NCBI RefSeq assembly: GCF_013376005.1
Contig: NZ_JABMJK010000016.1
Span: forward strand, 61,081 to 125,080
DNA length: 64,000 bases
DNA from: Duganella sp. SG902
GTDB lineage: Bacteria > Pseudomonadota > Gammaproteobacteria > Burkholderiales > Burkholderiaceae_D
Direction: 5' to 3'
In this document: piece by piece, positions 28,156 to 35,958 of the stretch
Position numbering within the stretch: position 1 is the first letter of the stretch
Layout: each line of letters begins with the position of its first letter
Notes under the pieces: generated by a model
Seen by the model: only the letters and a program-made list of their open reading frames with translations
What the model was told of the DNA's origin: nothing
The model's database searches: none
Made by a program: the position numbers and the translations under genes

Positions 28156-28524
28156 TCACTCGTCCTGCAGCGGCGCGCTCTTGCGCCTGAATAGCCAGGC
28201 CACGCCGGCCCCGGCCACCACGGCCAGCGCCAGCGCCGGCTTGATCAGGCGCTTGCGCGCGATGAACGAGCCGACGGTCAGCGCGTACGGCATCAGCGAC
28301 TTGAAATTAATGCCGCTCAGGCCGCCCGGCTGCAGCAGGCCGCCCAGGCGCGCCTGCGCCAGCCCGACCGCGTGGTCGACCGCGCCATGCAGCAGCGCGT
28401 CCGGCTGCAGCGCCTGCGCCACCAGCGCCTTCGCGTGCACCACCTTGATGCGGTACAGCTCGCCCTCGCGTATCAGTCTTTGCTTTTCGGCCGCCAACGC
28501 GGCCGGATCCTCGTGCTTGCTCAT
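28156..28524 (-). CDS. Hypothetical protein of the DUF883/holin-X cluster
   Basis: The 122-residue protein is polar at the N-terminus and has one or two membrane segments near the C-terminus (LMPYALTVGSFIARK, ALALAVVAGAGVAWLF) followed by a basic tail. It lies 10 nt downstream of the holin-X-like gene on the same strand. Small membrane proteins of this kind regularly accompany DUF883 and phage_holin_3-like genes. No specific function can be assigned. Confidence 0.72.
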   Translation of the reverse strand: MSKHEDPAALAAEKQRLIREGELYRIKVVHAKALVAQALQPDALLHGAVDHAVGLAQARLGGLLQPGGLSGINFKSLMPYALTVGSFIARKRLIKPALALAVVAGAGVAWLFRRKSAPLQDE

Positions 28525-28534
28525 CTGCCACTCC

Positions 28535-28918
28535 TCATACCAGCATGTCGCGGTCGGACTTAAGCTCGGCCATGGTGGCCGGCAGCGACAACTGTCCGCT
28601 CTTCAGCATGGCGCGCGCGTACAGGATCAGGCCGATGGCCACCAGCAGGAACACCGCCGTGATGATCGGCAGGATCAGCCAGCCGATCGCGGCCCACGCC
28701 AGGTAGACCACGGTGACCGTGGCGTACACCAGCGCGAAACCGCCCAGCAGCACCGCCAGCGCGAACACCAGCACCAGCTTGAGCAGATGGTCGCGCACCC
28801 CCGCCAGCTCCAGCGCGGCCAGTTCCAGCCGGTTGAGCAACAGGCCGACCGCGTTGCGGGCCACCAGGCCCAGCGACGCGATCAGGCCCGGCGGACGATT
28901 AGCTTCGTCTTGGGACAC
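28535..28918 (-). CDS. Phage holin-X-like small membrane protein
   Basis: The 127-residue protein has two long adjacent membrane helices (LVLVFALAVLLGGFALVYAT and IGWLILPIITAVFLLVAIGL) after an amphipathic N-terminus, the pattern called 'phage holin family' (holin-X, YqjE-like). Despite the name it is not in a prophage; in E. coli the neighbours yqjD-yqjE-yqjK form the same trio. Here it lies between the DUF883 protein and a small membrane protein, matching that trio. Confidence 0.82.
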   Translation of the reverse strand: MSQDEANRPPGLIASLGLVARNAVGLLLNRLELAALELAGVRDHLLKLVLVFALAVLLGGFALVYATVTVVYLAWAAIGWLILPIITAVFLLVAIGLILYARAMLKSGQLSLPATMAELKSDRDMLV

Positions 28919-28924
28919 GGTGGC

Positions 28925-29227
28925 TTACTTGCGGCCGATGATGACGCCGATCAGCAGGCCGACGCCGGCCGCCACCGCGATCGAACGCCAAGGGTTCTCC
29001 TTGACGTACTCGTCGGCGTGCTTGGCGGCCTCCTTGGTGGCGGCCACGGCGCTGACCTGGGCCTCGTGGGCCTTGGCCAGCGCGGTGTCCAGCGCGCGCA
29101 TGCCGCGGCCGCGCAGTTCCTCGGCCTTTTCACCGGTCAGCGCGGTGGCGGCGGTGAACAAGGCCTGGGCATCCTTAACCAGAGTTTTCACGTCGTTATT
29201 CACGGTACTGATGTTTTGTTCCAGCAT
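28925..29227 (-). CDS. DUF883 (YqjD/ElaB-like) protein
   Basis: The 100-residue protein has a long helix (VNNDVKTLVKDAQALFTAA, then a Lys/Glu/Ala-rich stretch) and a C-terminal membrane segment with glycine pattern (SIAVAAGVGLLIGVIIGRK). YqjD/ElaB proteins are stationary-phase tail-anchored membrane proteins that bind ribosomes. The start at MLEQNIST is chosen because AGGAGC precedes it. It belongs to the minus-strand group 31174 to 28156 headed by promoter site 6. Confidence 0.88.
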   Translation of the reverse strand: MLEQNISTVNNDVKTLVKDAQALFTAATALTGEKAEELRGRGMRALDTALAKAHEAQVSAVAATKEAAKHADEYVKENPWRSIAVAAGVGLLIGVIIGRK

Positions 29228-29278
29228 GATGAAGCTCCTGTTGTGGTTGTTGATGTGAAAACTGTACAGCAAATGGGC

Positions 29279-29824
29279 TCACGCCGCCTTCCCGTGTTCG
29301 TCAAGCAGATCACGCATATCGTCGGCGTGTTCTTCTTCCACCGCCATGATCTTGATCAAGAGTTGGCGCGTGGTCGGATCGCTGTCGCCGATTTTGGCGA
29401 TCATTTGCCGGTACGACTCGATGGCCACGCGCTCGGCGATCAGGTTGGCGCGCACCATCGATTGTACGTCTTCTGACGCATCATACTCGGCATGGCTGCG
29501 TGCGAGCAATGTTGCCGGATTGAAATCGGGATCGCCGTTCAGCTGGACGATGCGCTCGGCCAGCCAGTCGGCGTGTTCCTGCTCCTCCTGCGCGTGCTCG
29601 AGGAACTCGGCCTTGATGCCGGCGTTCTCGCGTCCGGACACCGTGTAGTAATGGCGCTTGTAGCGCATGATGCACACCAGCTCGGTGGCCAGCGCCTCGT
29701 TGAGCATTTGCACGACGGCGCGCCGGTCGCCCTGGTAGCCGGCCGTCACCGGCCCGTCCTCCAGGTTGCGGGCGGCGGCGCGGATGGCTTCGACATCAAT
29801 GCCGGTTGGGGTAGATTCAGCCAT
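29279..29824 (-). CDS. Ferritin-like / bacterioferritin-type protein
   Basis: The 181-residue four-helix protein carries ferritin-like metal motifs: NEALATELVCIMRYKRHYY, HAQEEQEHADWLAERI, LIAERVAIESYRQMI and VEEEHADDMRDLL, which give the paired Glu/ExxH ligands of a di-iron site. Such proteins store iron or protect DNA from peroxide. It is smaller in sequence similarity to classical Bfr (no clear haem methionine could be assigned). AGGAAGG precedes the ATG. It lies in the stress cluster behind promoter site 6. Confidence 0.85.
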   Translation of the reverse strand: MAESTPTGIDVEAIRAAARNLEDGPVTAGYQGDRRAVVQMLNEALATELVCIMRYKRHYYTVSGRENAGIKAEFLEHAQEEQEHADWLAERIVQLNGDPDFNPATLLARSHAEYDASEDVQSMVRANLIAERVAIESYRQMIAKIGDSDPTTRQLLIKIMAVEEEHADDMRDLLDEHGKAA

Positions 29825-29852
29825 GGGGTGTTCCTTCCTCGTTGATGAAAAA

Positions 29853-30767
29853 TTAGCGGCGGTTGGCGATCGGGGCGCCGTTTTGCGACAGCACGATCTC
29901 CACCCGGCGGTTCAACTGACGGCTGCCGGCGTCGGCGTTGCTGGCCACGGGATAGGCCTCGCCGTAGCCGCGCGTGCCGATCTTACCGGGCGGCACGCCC
30001 AGGCCGATCAGGGCGCTGCGCACCGATTCGGCGCGGCGCTGCGACAGTTCCAGGTTGTGCGAGGCGGTGCCGGTGCTGTCGGTAAAGCCTTCGACCAGCA
30101 CCACGCTTTGCGGTTCCTGCATCAGCACGTCGGCCACCTTTTGCGCGGTGCGCATGCCTTCGGCGCTGAGCTCGGCGCGGTCGACGTTGAACAGCACGTC
30201 GCTGAGGGTGATCACGATGCCGCGCTCGGTCTGCTTGGCCTGCAGGTCGGCCAGCTGCTGCTGCAGGGCGGCGTTCTTGGCCGCCTCGTCGCGCGCCGAA
30301 TTGGCGGCCGCCTCGGCCTGCAGGCGGGCGGCGTCGGCGTCGGCCTTGGCCTGCTCGGCCTGCGACTTGGCGCGCTCGGCGCTCACGCGGGCGTTGTTGG
30401 CCTCGGCGGTGCGCGCCTGCAGCCGGATCTCGTCGCGCTGGCGGGCCGCGTTGGCCACGTCGGCCTCGGCCTGCTTGGCCTTGGCCACCTCCTGCGCGGT
30501 GGCGATCTTCTGCTTGGCGATGTAGGCCAGCTTGTCGATCTCGTTCAGGCTTTCCTTCTGGGCGGCGGCGGCGTTGGCGCGATCGAGCGCGTCGGCGGCG
30601 GCCTTGAATTCCAGCGGCGCGTTGGCGGCCACCGACGGGTTGCCCTGGGCGGCGCTGAAGTCGCTGCGCGCCTGGTCCAGCTGGGTCGTGGTGGTGGGGG
30701 TGGTGCTGCAGGCCGCGAACAGCATCGAGACGGCGAACGCGGTGGGCAGCAGGGCGAGTTTTTTCAT
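29853..30767 (-). CDS. OmpA-domain lipoprotein with DUF4398 region
   Basis: The 304-residue protein has a lipoprotein signal (MLFAACSTTPTT), a DUF4398-like region (about 28-110), a long Ala/Lys/Glu coiled coil (about 85-180) and a C-terminal OmpA domain (about 185-300) with LFNVDRAELSAEG, VEGFTDSTGTASHN and LSQRRAESVRSAL. It would tether the outer membrane to peptidoglycan. The preceding gene encodes a stand-alone DUF4398 lipoprotein 17 nt upstream, so the pair likely acts together. Confidence 0.92.
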   Translation of the reverse strand: MKKLALLPTAFAVSMLFAACSTTPTTTTQLDQARSDFSAAQGNPSVAANAPLEFKAAADALDRANAAAAQKESLNEIDKLAYIAKQKIATAQEVAKAKQAEADVANAARQRDEIRLQARTAEANNARVSAERAKSQAEQAKADADAARLQAEAAANSARDEAAKNAALQQQLADLQAKQTERGIVITLSDVLFNVDRAELSAEGMRTAQKVADVLMQEPQSVVLVEGFTDSTGTASHNLELSQRRAESVRSALIGLGVPPGKIGTRGYGEAYPVASNADAGSRQLNRRVEIVLSQNGAPIANRR

Positions 30768-30784
30768 GATGGGCTCCCTTGATC

Positions 30785-31174
30785 TTATTGCTGGCTGGTG
30801 GCGTTGGCGCGCTGCAGCTCCTCGCGCAGCAGGCGGATGTTTTGTTGCAGCTCGTCGGCGGCGCTGGTGGCCTTGGCCGAGGTGGCCTTGCTTTGCGCCA
30901 GTTGCGCGTCGGCCGAGGCCTGGGTGGCCAGGTCCTGCGCGGTCTTGTAGTCACGCGCGGCCAGCGCTTGGTTGGCGCGCATCAGTTTGTCCCGCGCCGA
31001 CTGCATCTCGGCCGGCGCCAGCTCGGCGGCGCCGGCGCTGGTGGCGGACGCCACGGCGGCGCGCGAGACCGCCACGTCGGCGGTGGCCGGGGCCTTGTCG
31101 CTGGCGCAACCGCCCAGGCCGAACAGCACGGCCATGCCGCACAACATTTGCCATTGGGTGTTCATGGTCATCAT
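30785..31174 (-). CDS. DUF4398 lipoprotein
   Basis: The 129-residue protein has a lipoprotein signal (AVLFGLGGCASDK) and an Ala/Gln-rich helical domain of the DUF4398 type (SARDKLMRANQALAARDYKT). GAGGAG lies 7 nt before the first of three clustered ATGs; the upstream in-frame ATG at 31252 is rejected because it precedes the predicted transcript start (about 31202). It is the first gene of the minus-strand stress cluster and its promoter site 6 is one of the best copies. Confidence 0.87.
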   Translation of the reverse strand: MMTMNTQWQMLCGMAVLFGLGGCASDKAPATADVAVSRAAVASATSAGAAELAPAEMQSARDKLMRANQALAARDYKTAQDLATQASADAQLAQSKATSAKATSAADELQQNIRLLREELQRANATSQQ

Positions 31175-31208
31175 TATTATTCTCCTCAAAATGTTTGGGA
31201 TGAGCGTA

Positions 31209-31250
31209 TTTATAAGCCCATGGCTGTCCAGCATCAGTACGGTGACGCAC
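31209..31250 (-). promoter_or_regulatory. Shared palindromic promoter site 6 (GTACG-GTGA-CGCAC) with -10 TATAAA
   Basis: Operator 31237-31250; minus-strand -10 at 31214-31209. Predicted start near 31202 and a 28-nt leader to the DUF4398 gene. A separate TAAAAT at 31265-31270 could serve AsmA on the other strand. Confidence 0.78.
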
Positions 31251-31302
31251 AAAAACGGAATGTGTAAAATGATGCAACTATCACTTTCCGCCGCTCCGCC
31301 TC

Positions 31303-33249
31303 ATGCCCCTACCCCGCCGTACCCGCATCGCCCTTGCCGTCAGCGCCGTGGCGCTGACCCTGCCCGTGGCCGCCGTCGTCGCGCTCAGCCAGTACGACTG
31401 GAACCGCGCGCGCCCCTGGCTCAACGACAGGATCAGCGCCGCGATCGAGCGCCCGTTCGCCATCCGCGGCGAGGTGACGCTGGCGTGGCGCCAGCAGGGC
31501 CGCTGGCTGCCGCTGCCGCACCTCGTGGCCAGGGACGTGCGCATCGGCAATCCGCGAGGCATGAGCGCGCCGGCCGAGATGGTCAGCGTCGACCAGTTCG
31601 CGTTCGCCATCGAGCCGCTGCCGCTGCTGCGCCGGCGCATCGAGATCCCCGAGCTGCGCTTCGACAACCCGGCCCTGCTGCTGCAGCGCGACGCCGACGG
31701 CCGCAACAACTGGACCTTCAAGCGCGACGACCAGCCGTCGGCCTGGACGCTGGACGTGCACAGCGTGGTGTTCTCCAAGGGCACGGTGCGCTACATCGAC
31801 GCCATGACCCACGTCGACGCCAGCGCCCAGGTCGACACCATCGACGACGCCCGCTACGGCGTGGCCTGGCAGCTGCGCGGCAAGTGGAACCAGCAGGACG
31901 TGAGCGGCGCCGGCAAGGCCGGCGCGGTGCTGTCGCTGCAGCGGCAGAGCACGCCCTTCCCGCTCGCGGCCAGCCTCAACGTTGGCGGCACCAGCATCAG
32001 CTTCGAGGGCACGCTGACCAAGCCGGCCGCGCTGGCGGCGCTGGACATGCGGCTCAAGCTGTCCGGCCCCAGCATGGCGCGGCTGTACGGCCTGACCGGC
32101 GTGCTGCTGCCGGAGACGCCGCCATTCGCCACCGAGGGCCACCTCACCGGCAACCTCGGCGCCAACGCCAGCCACTGGATCTACGAGCGCTTCACCGGCA
32201 AGGTCGGCCAGAGCGACATCGGCGGCAAGCTGGACTTCAAGACCGGCCAGCCGCGCCCGCTGCTGAGCGGCAGCGTGCAGTCGCAGCTGCTGCAGGTGTC
32301 GGACCTGGGACCGCTGATCGGCGCCGACTCCAAGGCCAGCAAGGAGGCGCGCGGCGCCGAGACGGTCCAGCCCGGCAACCGGGTGCTGCCGGTGGAAACC
32401 TTCCGCACCGAGCGCTGGACCGCGATCGACGCCGACGTCAACTTCAAGGCCGCGCGCATCACGCGCAACCAGGACCTGCCGATCCACAACCTCGACACGC
32501 AGATCCACATGAAGGACGGCGTGCTGGCGCTGACGCCGCTCAACTTCGACATCGCCGGCGGCCGCTTCAACTCCACCGTGATGCTCGACGGCAGCGGCAA
32601 GATCAATCCGCACGCCATCCGCGCCGAGCTGAAGGCCGACGCGCGCCACCTGCAGCTCAAGCAGCTGTTCCCGGCCATCGAGGGCATGCAGGCCACCGTG
32701 GGCGAGGTCAACGCCGACGTCTCGCTGTCAGCCAGCGGTAACTCGGTGGCCAGCCTGCTGGGCGCGTCCAATGGCGAGCTCAAGGGCGTGGTCAACCAGG
32801 GCAGCGTCAGCAAGCTGATGCTGGAGGCCATGGGCCTGAACATCGGCAGCGTGGTGCTGACCAAGCTGGCGGGCGACCAGCAGGTCAAGCTCAACTGCAT
32901 GGTGACCGACTTCGCCGTCACCAACGGCCTGATGAGGTCGCGCCTGTTCGTGGTCGACACCGCCGACGCCCGCATCGACATCGGCGGCACAGTCAACCTC
33001 GCCGACGAGCGGCTCGACCTGACCGTGCGGCCGGACGCCAAGAGCATGCGCGTGATCTCGCTGCGCGCGCCGATCTATGTGCGCGGCACCTTCAAGCAGC
33101 CCGACATCAGCGTCGACAAGGGCACGCTGGCCTTGCGCGCCGGCGGCGCGCTGGCGCTGGCGGTGGTGGCGCCGGTGGCCGCCATCGTGCCGCTGGTCAG
33201 CACCGGCCCCGGCGAGACCGGCGGCTGCCAGGCCCTGACGGCGCGCTGA
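31303..33249 (+). CDS. AsmA-family protein
   Basis: The 648-residue protein begins with a membrane anchor (IALAVSAVALTLPVAAVVAL) and continues with repeating beta-rich AsmA sequence, including FAIRGEVTLAW near the N-terminus and the C-terminal AsmA block (VNADVSLSASGNSVASLLG, MRSRLFVVDTADARIDIGG, LDLTVRPDAKS). AsmA-like proteins form long hydrophobic grooves bridging the envelope and take part in phospholipid transport to the outer membrane. It is divergent from the DUF4398/OmpA cluster. Confidence 0.9.
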   Translation: MPLPRRTRIALAVSAVALTLPVAAVVALSQYDWNRARPWLNDRISAAIERPFAIRGEVTLAWRQQGRWLPLPHLVARDVRIGNPRGMSAPAEMVSVDQFAFAIEPLPLLRRRIEIPELRFDNPALLLQRDADGRNNWTFKRDDQPSAWTLDVHSVVFSKGTVRYIDAMTHVDASAQVDTIDDARYGVAWQLRGKWNQQDVSGAGKAGAVLSLQRQSTPFPLAASLNVGGTSISFEGTLTKPAALAALDMRLKLSGPSMARLYGLTGVLLPETPPFATEGHLTGNLGANASHWIYERFTGKVGQSDIGGKLDFKTGQPRPLLSGSVQSQLLQVSDLGPLIGADSKASKEARGAETVQPGNRVLPVETFRTERWTAIDADVNFKAARITRNQDLPIHNLDTQIHMKDGVLALTPLNFDIAGGRFNSTVMLDGSGKINPHAIRAELKADARHLQLKQLFPAIEGMQATVGEVNADVSLSASGNSVASLLGASNGELKGVVNQGSVSKLMLEAMGLNIGSVVLTKLAGDQQVKLNCMVTDFAVTNGLMRSRLFVVDTADARIDIGGTVNLADERLDLTVRPDAKSMRVISLRAPIYVRGTFKQPDISVDKGTLALRAGGALALAVVAPVAAIVPLVSTGPGETGGCQALTAR

Positions 33250-33260
33250 TGGCCCTCTAT

Positions 33261-33302
33261 GTGTGGTGGCGAACGGAAGCGCGCGGACCGATTCGGTAGC
33301 CT
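33261..33302 (+). promoter_or_regulatory. Shared palindromic promoter site 7 (GTGTG-GTGG-CGAAC) with -10 TAGCCT
   Basis: Operator 33261-33274 (one arm deviates); -10 at 33297-33302. Predicted leader about 47 nt to the small glycine-zipper gene. Confidence 0.6.
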
Positions 33303-33355
33303 GTGACCATCGGTGATGGCGCAATACCGCGCCTAGCCTGCCAGAGGAGAACATC

Positions 33356-33580
33356 ATGAACAACATCAAGCGAGTTGCAGCAACCGCCGCCGTGCTGGCG
33401 GCCACCCTGGGCCTGAGCGCCTGCGCCAACATGTCGGCCCAGGATAAGAACACCGCGATTGGCGCCGGCGTCGGCGCCGTGGCCGGCTCGGTCCTGACCG
33501 GCGGCAGCGCGGTCGGCACCGTCGGCGGCGCGGCCGTGGGCGGCGTGATCGGCAACCAGGTGCAAAAACCGCCGCGTTAA
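33356..33580 (+). CDS. Small glycine-zipper lipoprotein (OsmB-like)
   Basis: The 74-residue protein has a lipoprotein signal (TLGLSACANMS) and a single glycine-zipper pair (AIGAGVGAVAGSVLTGGSAV then GGAAVGGVIGNQVQ). OsmB and related short lipoproteins are osmotic-stress outer-membrane proteins. AGAGGAG precedes the ATG. A REP-like element follows directly at 33601. Confidence 0.87.
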   Translation: MNNIKRVAATAAVLAATLGLSACANMSAQDKNTAIGAGVGAVAGSVLTGGSAVGTVGGAAVGGVIGNQVQKPPR

Positions 33581-33600
33581 ATCACCACCAACCCAAGCAA

Positions 33601-33679
33601 CGTCATTCCGGCGCAAGCCGGAATCCATGCTGAGCCAAGCGCCAGCGTTCCATGGATTCCGGCCTGCGCCGGAATGACG
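33601..33679. repeat. REP-like double-hairpin element, copy A
   Basis: Two ATTCCGGC...GCCGGAAT palindromes in inverted arrangement, opening with CGTCATTCCGGC and closing with its near complement. Same family as 40303-40378 and 61903-61980. Confidence 0.85.
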
Positions 33680-33682
33680 TTG

Positions 33683-34402
33683 TCACTTCTCCTTGAACAA
33701 ATCGTAGCAGTGGCAGGAGACCGACTCCAGCCCGGCGGCGTCGAGAATCTCGATATTGCCGCGGCTGTAGGTGATCAGCTTCTGCTGCTGCAGCGCGCTG
33801 GCCGCCTTGGTGACGCCCACGCGGCGCACGCCCAGCGCGTGGGCCAGGAACTCGTGGGTCAGATGGAATTTATCGGACTGCAGACGGTCACGCGTGATCA
33901 GCAGCGAGCGCGCCAGCCGCGCCTCCAGCACGTGGAAGCGGCTGCACACGGCGATCTGGATCGCCTGCGCCAGCATGGTGTCGGTGTAGCGGTGCAGCAG
34001 GCGCTGCAGCGATTCCATGCGATGGAACTCGGTCACGAAGTCGCCGGCCGCCATGCGGTACACGCGCCCCGAGCGCTGCACCACCGCGCGCACCTGGGCC
34101 TGCTCGTGCCCCAGCACCACCGAGGCGCCCAGCATGCCCTCGCGCCCCAGCGAGCCGACCTCCAGCGTCATGCGCCCCTCGGCCACCCCCAGCAGCGAGA
34201 TCAGGCAATCGATGGGGAAATACACGTAGCGCATCTCCTTGCCCGGCTCGGACAGCAGCTGGCCGTTCTCGACCCGCACCGTCTCGCAGCGCTCCGCCAG
34301 CTGCAGCTGGTCGTCGTCCGGCAGGCTCGCCAGCAGGCGGTTGTTCGCCAGCCGTGGCGGCACGCGGTCGGGGTCGGTGGAGGGTGAAGTCGTGGTATGC
34401 AT
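33683..34402 (-). CDS. Crp/Fnr-family transcriptional regulator
   Basis: The 239-residue protein has a cyclic-nucleotide-binding-type beta-roll (about 25-130), a dimerisation helix and a C-terminal winged helix (about 165-225) with the helix-turn-helix THEFLAHALGVRRVGVTKAA. It lacks the N-terminal iron-sulphur cysteines of Fnr. In the recognition helix the usual Glu and Arg of FNR/CRP are replaced (RRVGVTK instead of the TVETISR pattern), which predicts a different half-site. Promoter site 8 lies immediately upstream. With that -10 the transcript would start at the ATG itself (leaderless), and no Shine-Dalgarno is seen. It is the best local candidate to bind the ten shared palindromes. Confidence 0.9.
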   Translation of the reverse strand: MHTTTSPSTDPDRVPPRLANNRLLASLPDDDQLQLAERCETVRVENGQLLSEPGKEMRYVYFPIDCLISLLGVAEGRMTLEVGSLGREGMLGASVVLGHEQAQVRAVVQRSGRVYRMAAGDFVTEFHRMESLQRLLHRYTDTMLAQAIQIAVCSRFHVLEARLARSLLITRDRLQSDKFHLTHEFLAHALGVRRVGVTKAASALQQQKLITYSRGNIEILDAAGLESVSCHCYDLFKEK

Positions 34403-34408
34403 GGAACC

Positions 34409-34478
34409 AGCGTAAAGGCAATATTTTGCTCTGTATGTACGGTGACGCACGGAAGGATTAGATGTCCTGCAGGAAAAT
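34409..34478. promoter_or_regulatory. Shared palindromic promoter site 8 (GTACG-GTGA-CGCAC), two-sided
   Basis: Operator 34437-34450, same 14-mer as site 6. At the fixed spacing there is TACGCT on the minus strand (34414-34409, toward the Crp/Fnr gene) and GAAAAT on the plus strand (34473-34478, toward the glycine-zipper gene). Confidence 0.68.
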
Positions 34479-34509
34479 GTATGCCTCAATAAATAACAAA
34501 GGACATCTC

Positions 34510-35118
34510 ATGGACACCCCAAACAAACCAGCCACCCACCCGATCATGGTCATCGCCGCCGTGGCGGTGGTGCTGTTCTGCGGCGTCGGCAGCGCCGCCA
34601 TCCTGGGCTGGCTGCCGACCTCGAACGCCACCGTGCCGGAGAAAGTCAGCGGCATGCCACCGGCGTCGGAACAAGCGCCGCCAGCCGCCTACGCCAACGC
34701 CGCGCCGCCGCCGGCGCCAAGCCAAGCGCTGGCCCAGCAAGGCCCGGGCCAACAAGCTGAACAGGAAGGCCGCCAGGCGCCGTGCGCCAACTGCGGCGTG
34801 GTCGAGTCGGTGCGCGCGATCGAGCACCGTCCGCAAAGCAGCGGCGTGGGCGCGGTGGGCGGCGCGGTGCTGGGCGGCCTGCTCGGCAACCAGGTCGGCA
34901 GCGGCCACGGCCGCCAGCTGGCGACCGTGGCCGGCGCGGTGGGCGGCGCGGTGGCCGGCAACCAGATCGAGGGCAATATGAAAACCACCCACACCTGGGA
35001 CATCGTGGTGCGCATGGACAACGGCAACAAACGCACCTTCCACCAGTCGTCGCAACCGTCGTGGCGCTCGGGCGATTCGGTGCGCGTGGTGAAAGGCCAG
35101 TTGCGTCCGCTCGACTAA
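34510..35118 (+). CDS. Membrane-anchored glycine-zipper 2TM protein
   Basis: The 202-residue protein has an N-terminal membrane segment (IMVIAAVAVVLFCGVGSAAILG), a Pro/Ala/Gln-rich linker, a short cysteine motif (CANCGVVES) and a glycine-zipper 2TM domain (VGGAVLGGLLGNQVGSGHGR, VAGAVGGAVAGNQIEG) with a beta-rich end (VVRMDNGNKRTFHQ). The second half is a paralogue of the lipoprotein at 27133-27576, but the anchor is a transmembrane helix instead of a lipid. AAAGGA precedes the ATG; the upstream in-frame ATG lies within the promoter region. Confidence 0.88.
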   Translation: MDTPNKPATHPIMVIAAVAVVLFCGVGSAAILGWLPTSNATVPEKVSGMPPASEQAPPAAYANAAPPPAPSQALAQQGPGQQAEQEGRQAPCANCGVVESVRAIEHRPQSSGVGAVGGAVLGGLLGNQVGSGHGRQLATVAGAVGGAVAGNQIEGNMKTTHTWDIVVRMDNGNKRTFHQSSQPSWRSGDSVRVVKGQLRPLD

Positions 35119-35126
35119 GGGCCAAG

Positions 35127-35168
35127 GTACGGCAGCGTACAGAATTCACGACGGCAAGGCCCGATAAT
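35127..35168 (+). promoter_or_regulatory. Shared palindromic promoter site 9 (GTACG-GCAG-CGTAC) with -10 GATAAT
   Basis: Operator 35127-35140 has perfect arms; -10 at 35163-35168 matches five of six consensus bases. Predicted leader about 22 nt. Confidence 0.82.
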
Positions 35169-35196
35169 CATTTCAACACAACCTGAGGAGATAATC

Positions 35197-35343
35197 ATGC
35201 TTTACACCATCGCTGTAGTGCTGCTCATCCTGTGGCTGCTGGGTCTGGTAACTTCCTACACCATCGGCGGTTTCATCCACATTCTGCTGGTGGTCGCCAT
35301 CATCATGGTGCTGCTGCGCCTGATTAGCGGACGCGGCGTGTAG
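35197..35343 (+). CDS. lmo0937-type small membrane protein (48 aa)
   Basis: The 48-residue protein has two hydrophobic helices (IAVVLLILWLLGLVTSY and IHILLVVAIIMVLLRLI) around YTIGGF, the pattern of the 'lmo0937 family' of tiny membrane proteins. GAGGAG lies before the ATG. It is a single-gene unit from promoter site 9 to the terminator at 35368. Function is unknown; homologues are often stress-induced. Confidence 0.87.
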   Translation: MLYTIAVVLLILWLLGLVTSYTIGGFIHILLVVAIIMVLLRLISGRGV

Positions 35344-35367
35344 CGGCCTTCCCCGCCTTCGATTAAG

Positions 35368-35397
35368 CGGCGCCTGGTTCAACCGGCGCCGTTTTCG
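35368..35397 (+). terminator. Intrinsic terminator
   Basis: CGGCGCC/GGCGCCG stem (35368-35374 with 35385-35391) followed by TTTTCGTTT. Confidence 0.85.
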
Positions 35398-35424
35398 TTT
35401 ATGCTCGTGTTTTTGGGAGGTTCC

Positions 35425-35958
35425 ATGAAACGTCTTTTGCTTACGCTGGCGATGGCGGCCGCCGCCCACGCCGCCGCCCAAACGTCCATCAAGCCCGGCT
35501 TGTGGGAATTGAATAACAAGGTCAGGACCGGCAACGCCCAGACCGACCAGGCCGTGAGCGCGGCGCTGTCCCAGCTGGCGGCGCTGCCGCCGGCCCAGCG
35601 CGCGCAGATGGAGGCGATGATGGCGCAGAACGGCATCTCCATGCCCAAGGCGGGCGGTGACGGCGGCCTCACGCTGACCGCCTGCGTCACGCCTGAGATG
35701 GCCGCGCGCAAGGAATTGCCGCTCAATCAGCAAGGCAAGTGCACCTCGACCCAGCAGCCGGTGGCGGGCGGCATGAACGTGTCCTTCACCTGCACCAATC
35801 CGGCCTCCAGCGGCACCGGCCAGATCCGCTTCAATGGCGACCAGGCCTACACCATGACCATGAACGTCATCAACAACAGCGGCGCGGGCCCGCAAAACGC
35901 CACGGTGGAGTCGACCGGGCGCTGGCTCGGCGACACCTGCCCGGCCCGGCCGAAGTGA
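35425..35958 (+). CDS. DUF3617-type periplasmic protein
   Basis: The 177-residue protein has a signal peptide (about 1-19, AAAHAAAQ) and the DUF3617 opening IKPGLWELNNKV, with several later cysteines (TACVT, GKCTS, FTCTN, DTCPA) that could form two disulphides. Members of this family are secreted proteins of unknown function. GGGAGG precedes the ATG. Its stop abuts the stop of the convergent porin gene with no spacer. Confidence 0.85.
   Translation: MKRLLLTLAMAAAAHAAAQTSIKPGLWELNNKVRTGNAQTDQAVSAALSQLAALPPAQRAQMEAMMAQNGISMPKAGGDGGLTLTACVTPEMAARKELPLNQQGKCTSTQQPVAGGMNVSFTCTNPASSGTGQIRFNGDQAYTMTMNVINNSGAGPQNATVESTGRWLGDTCPARPK

Noticed and set aside
28535..28918. Holin-like gene as evidence for a prophage
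   Set aside because: The gene is in a yqjD-yqjE-type chromosomal trio with no phage structural, lysis or integrase genes around it.
33291..33305. Possible second operator copy ATTCG-GTAG-CCTGT next to site 7
   Set aside because: Only one arm partly matches, and it overlaps the predicted -10 of site 7.
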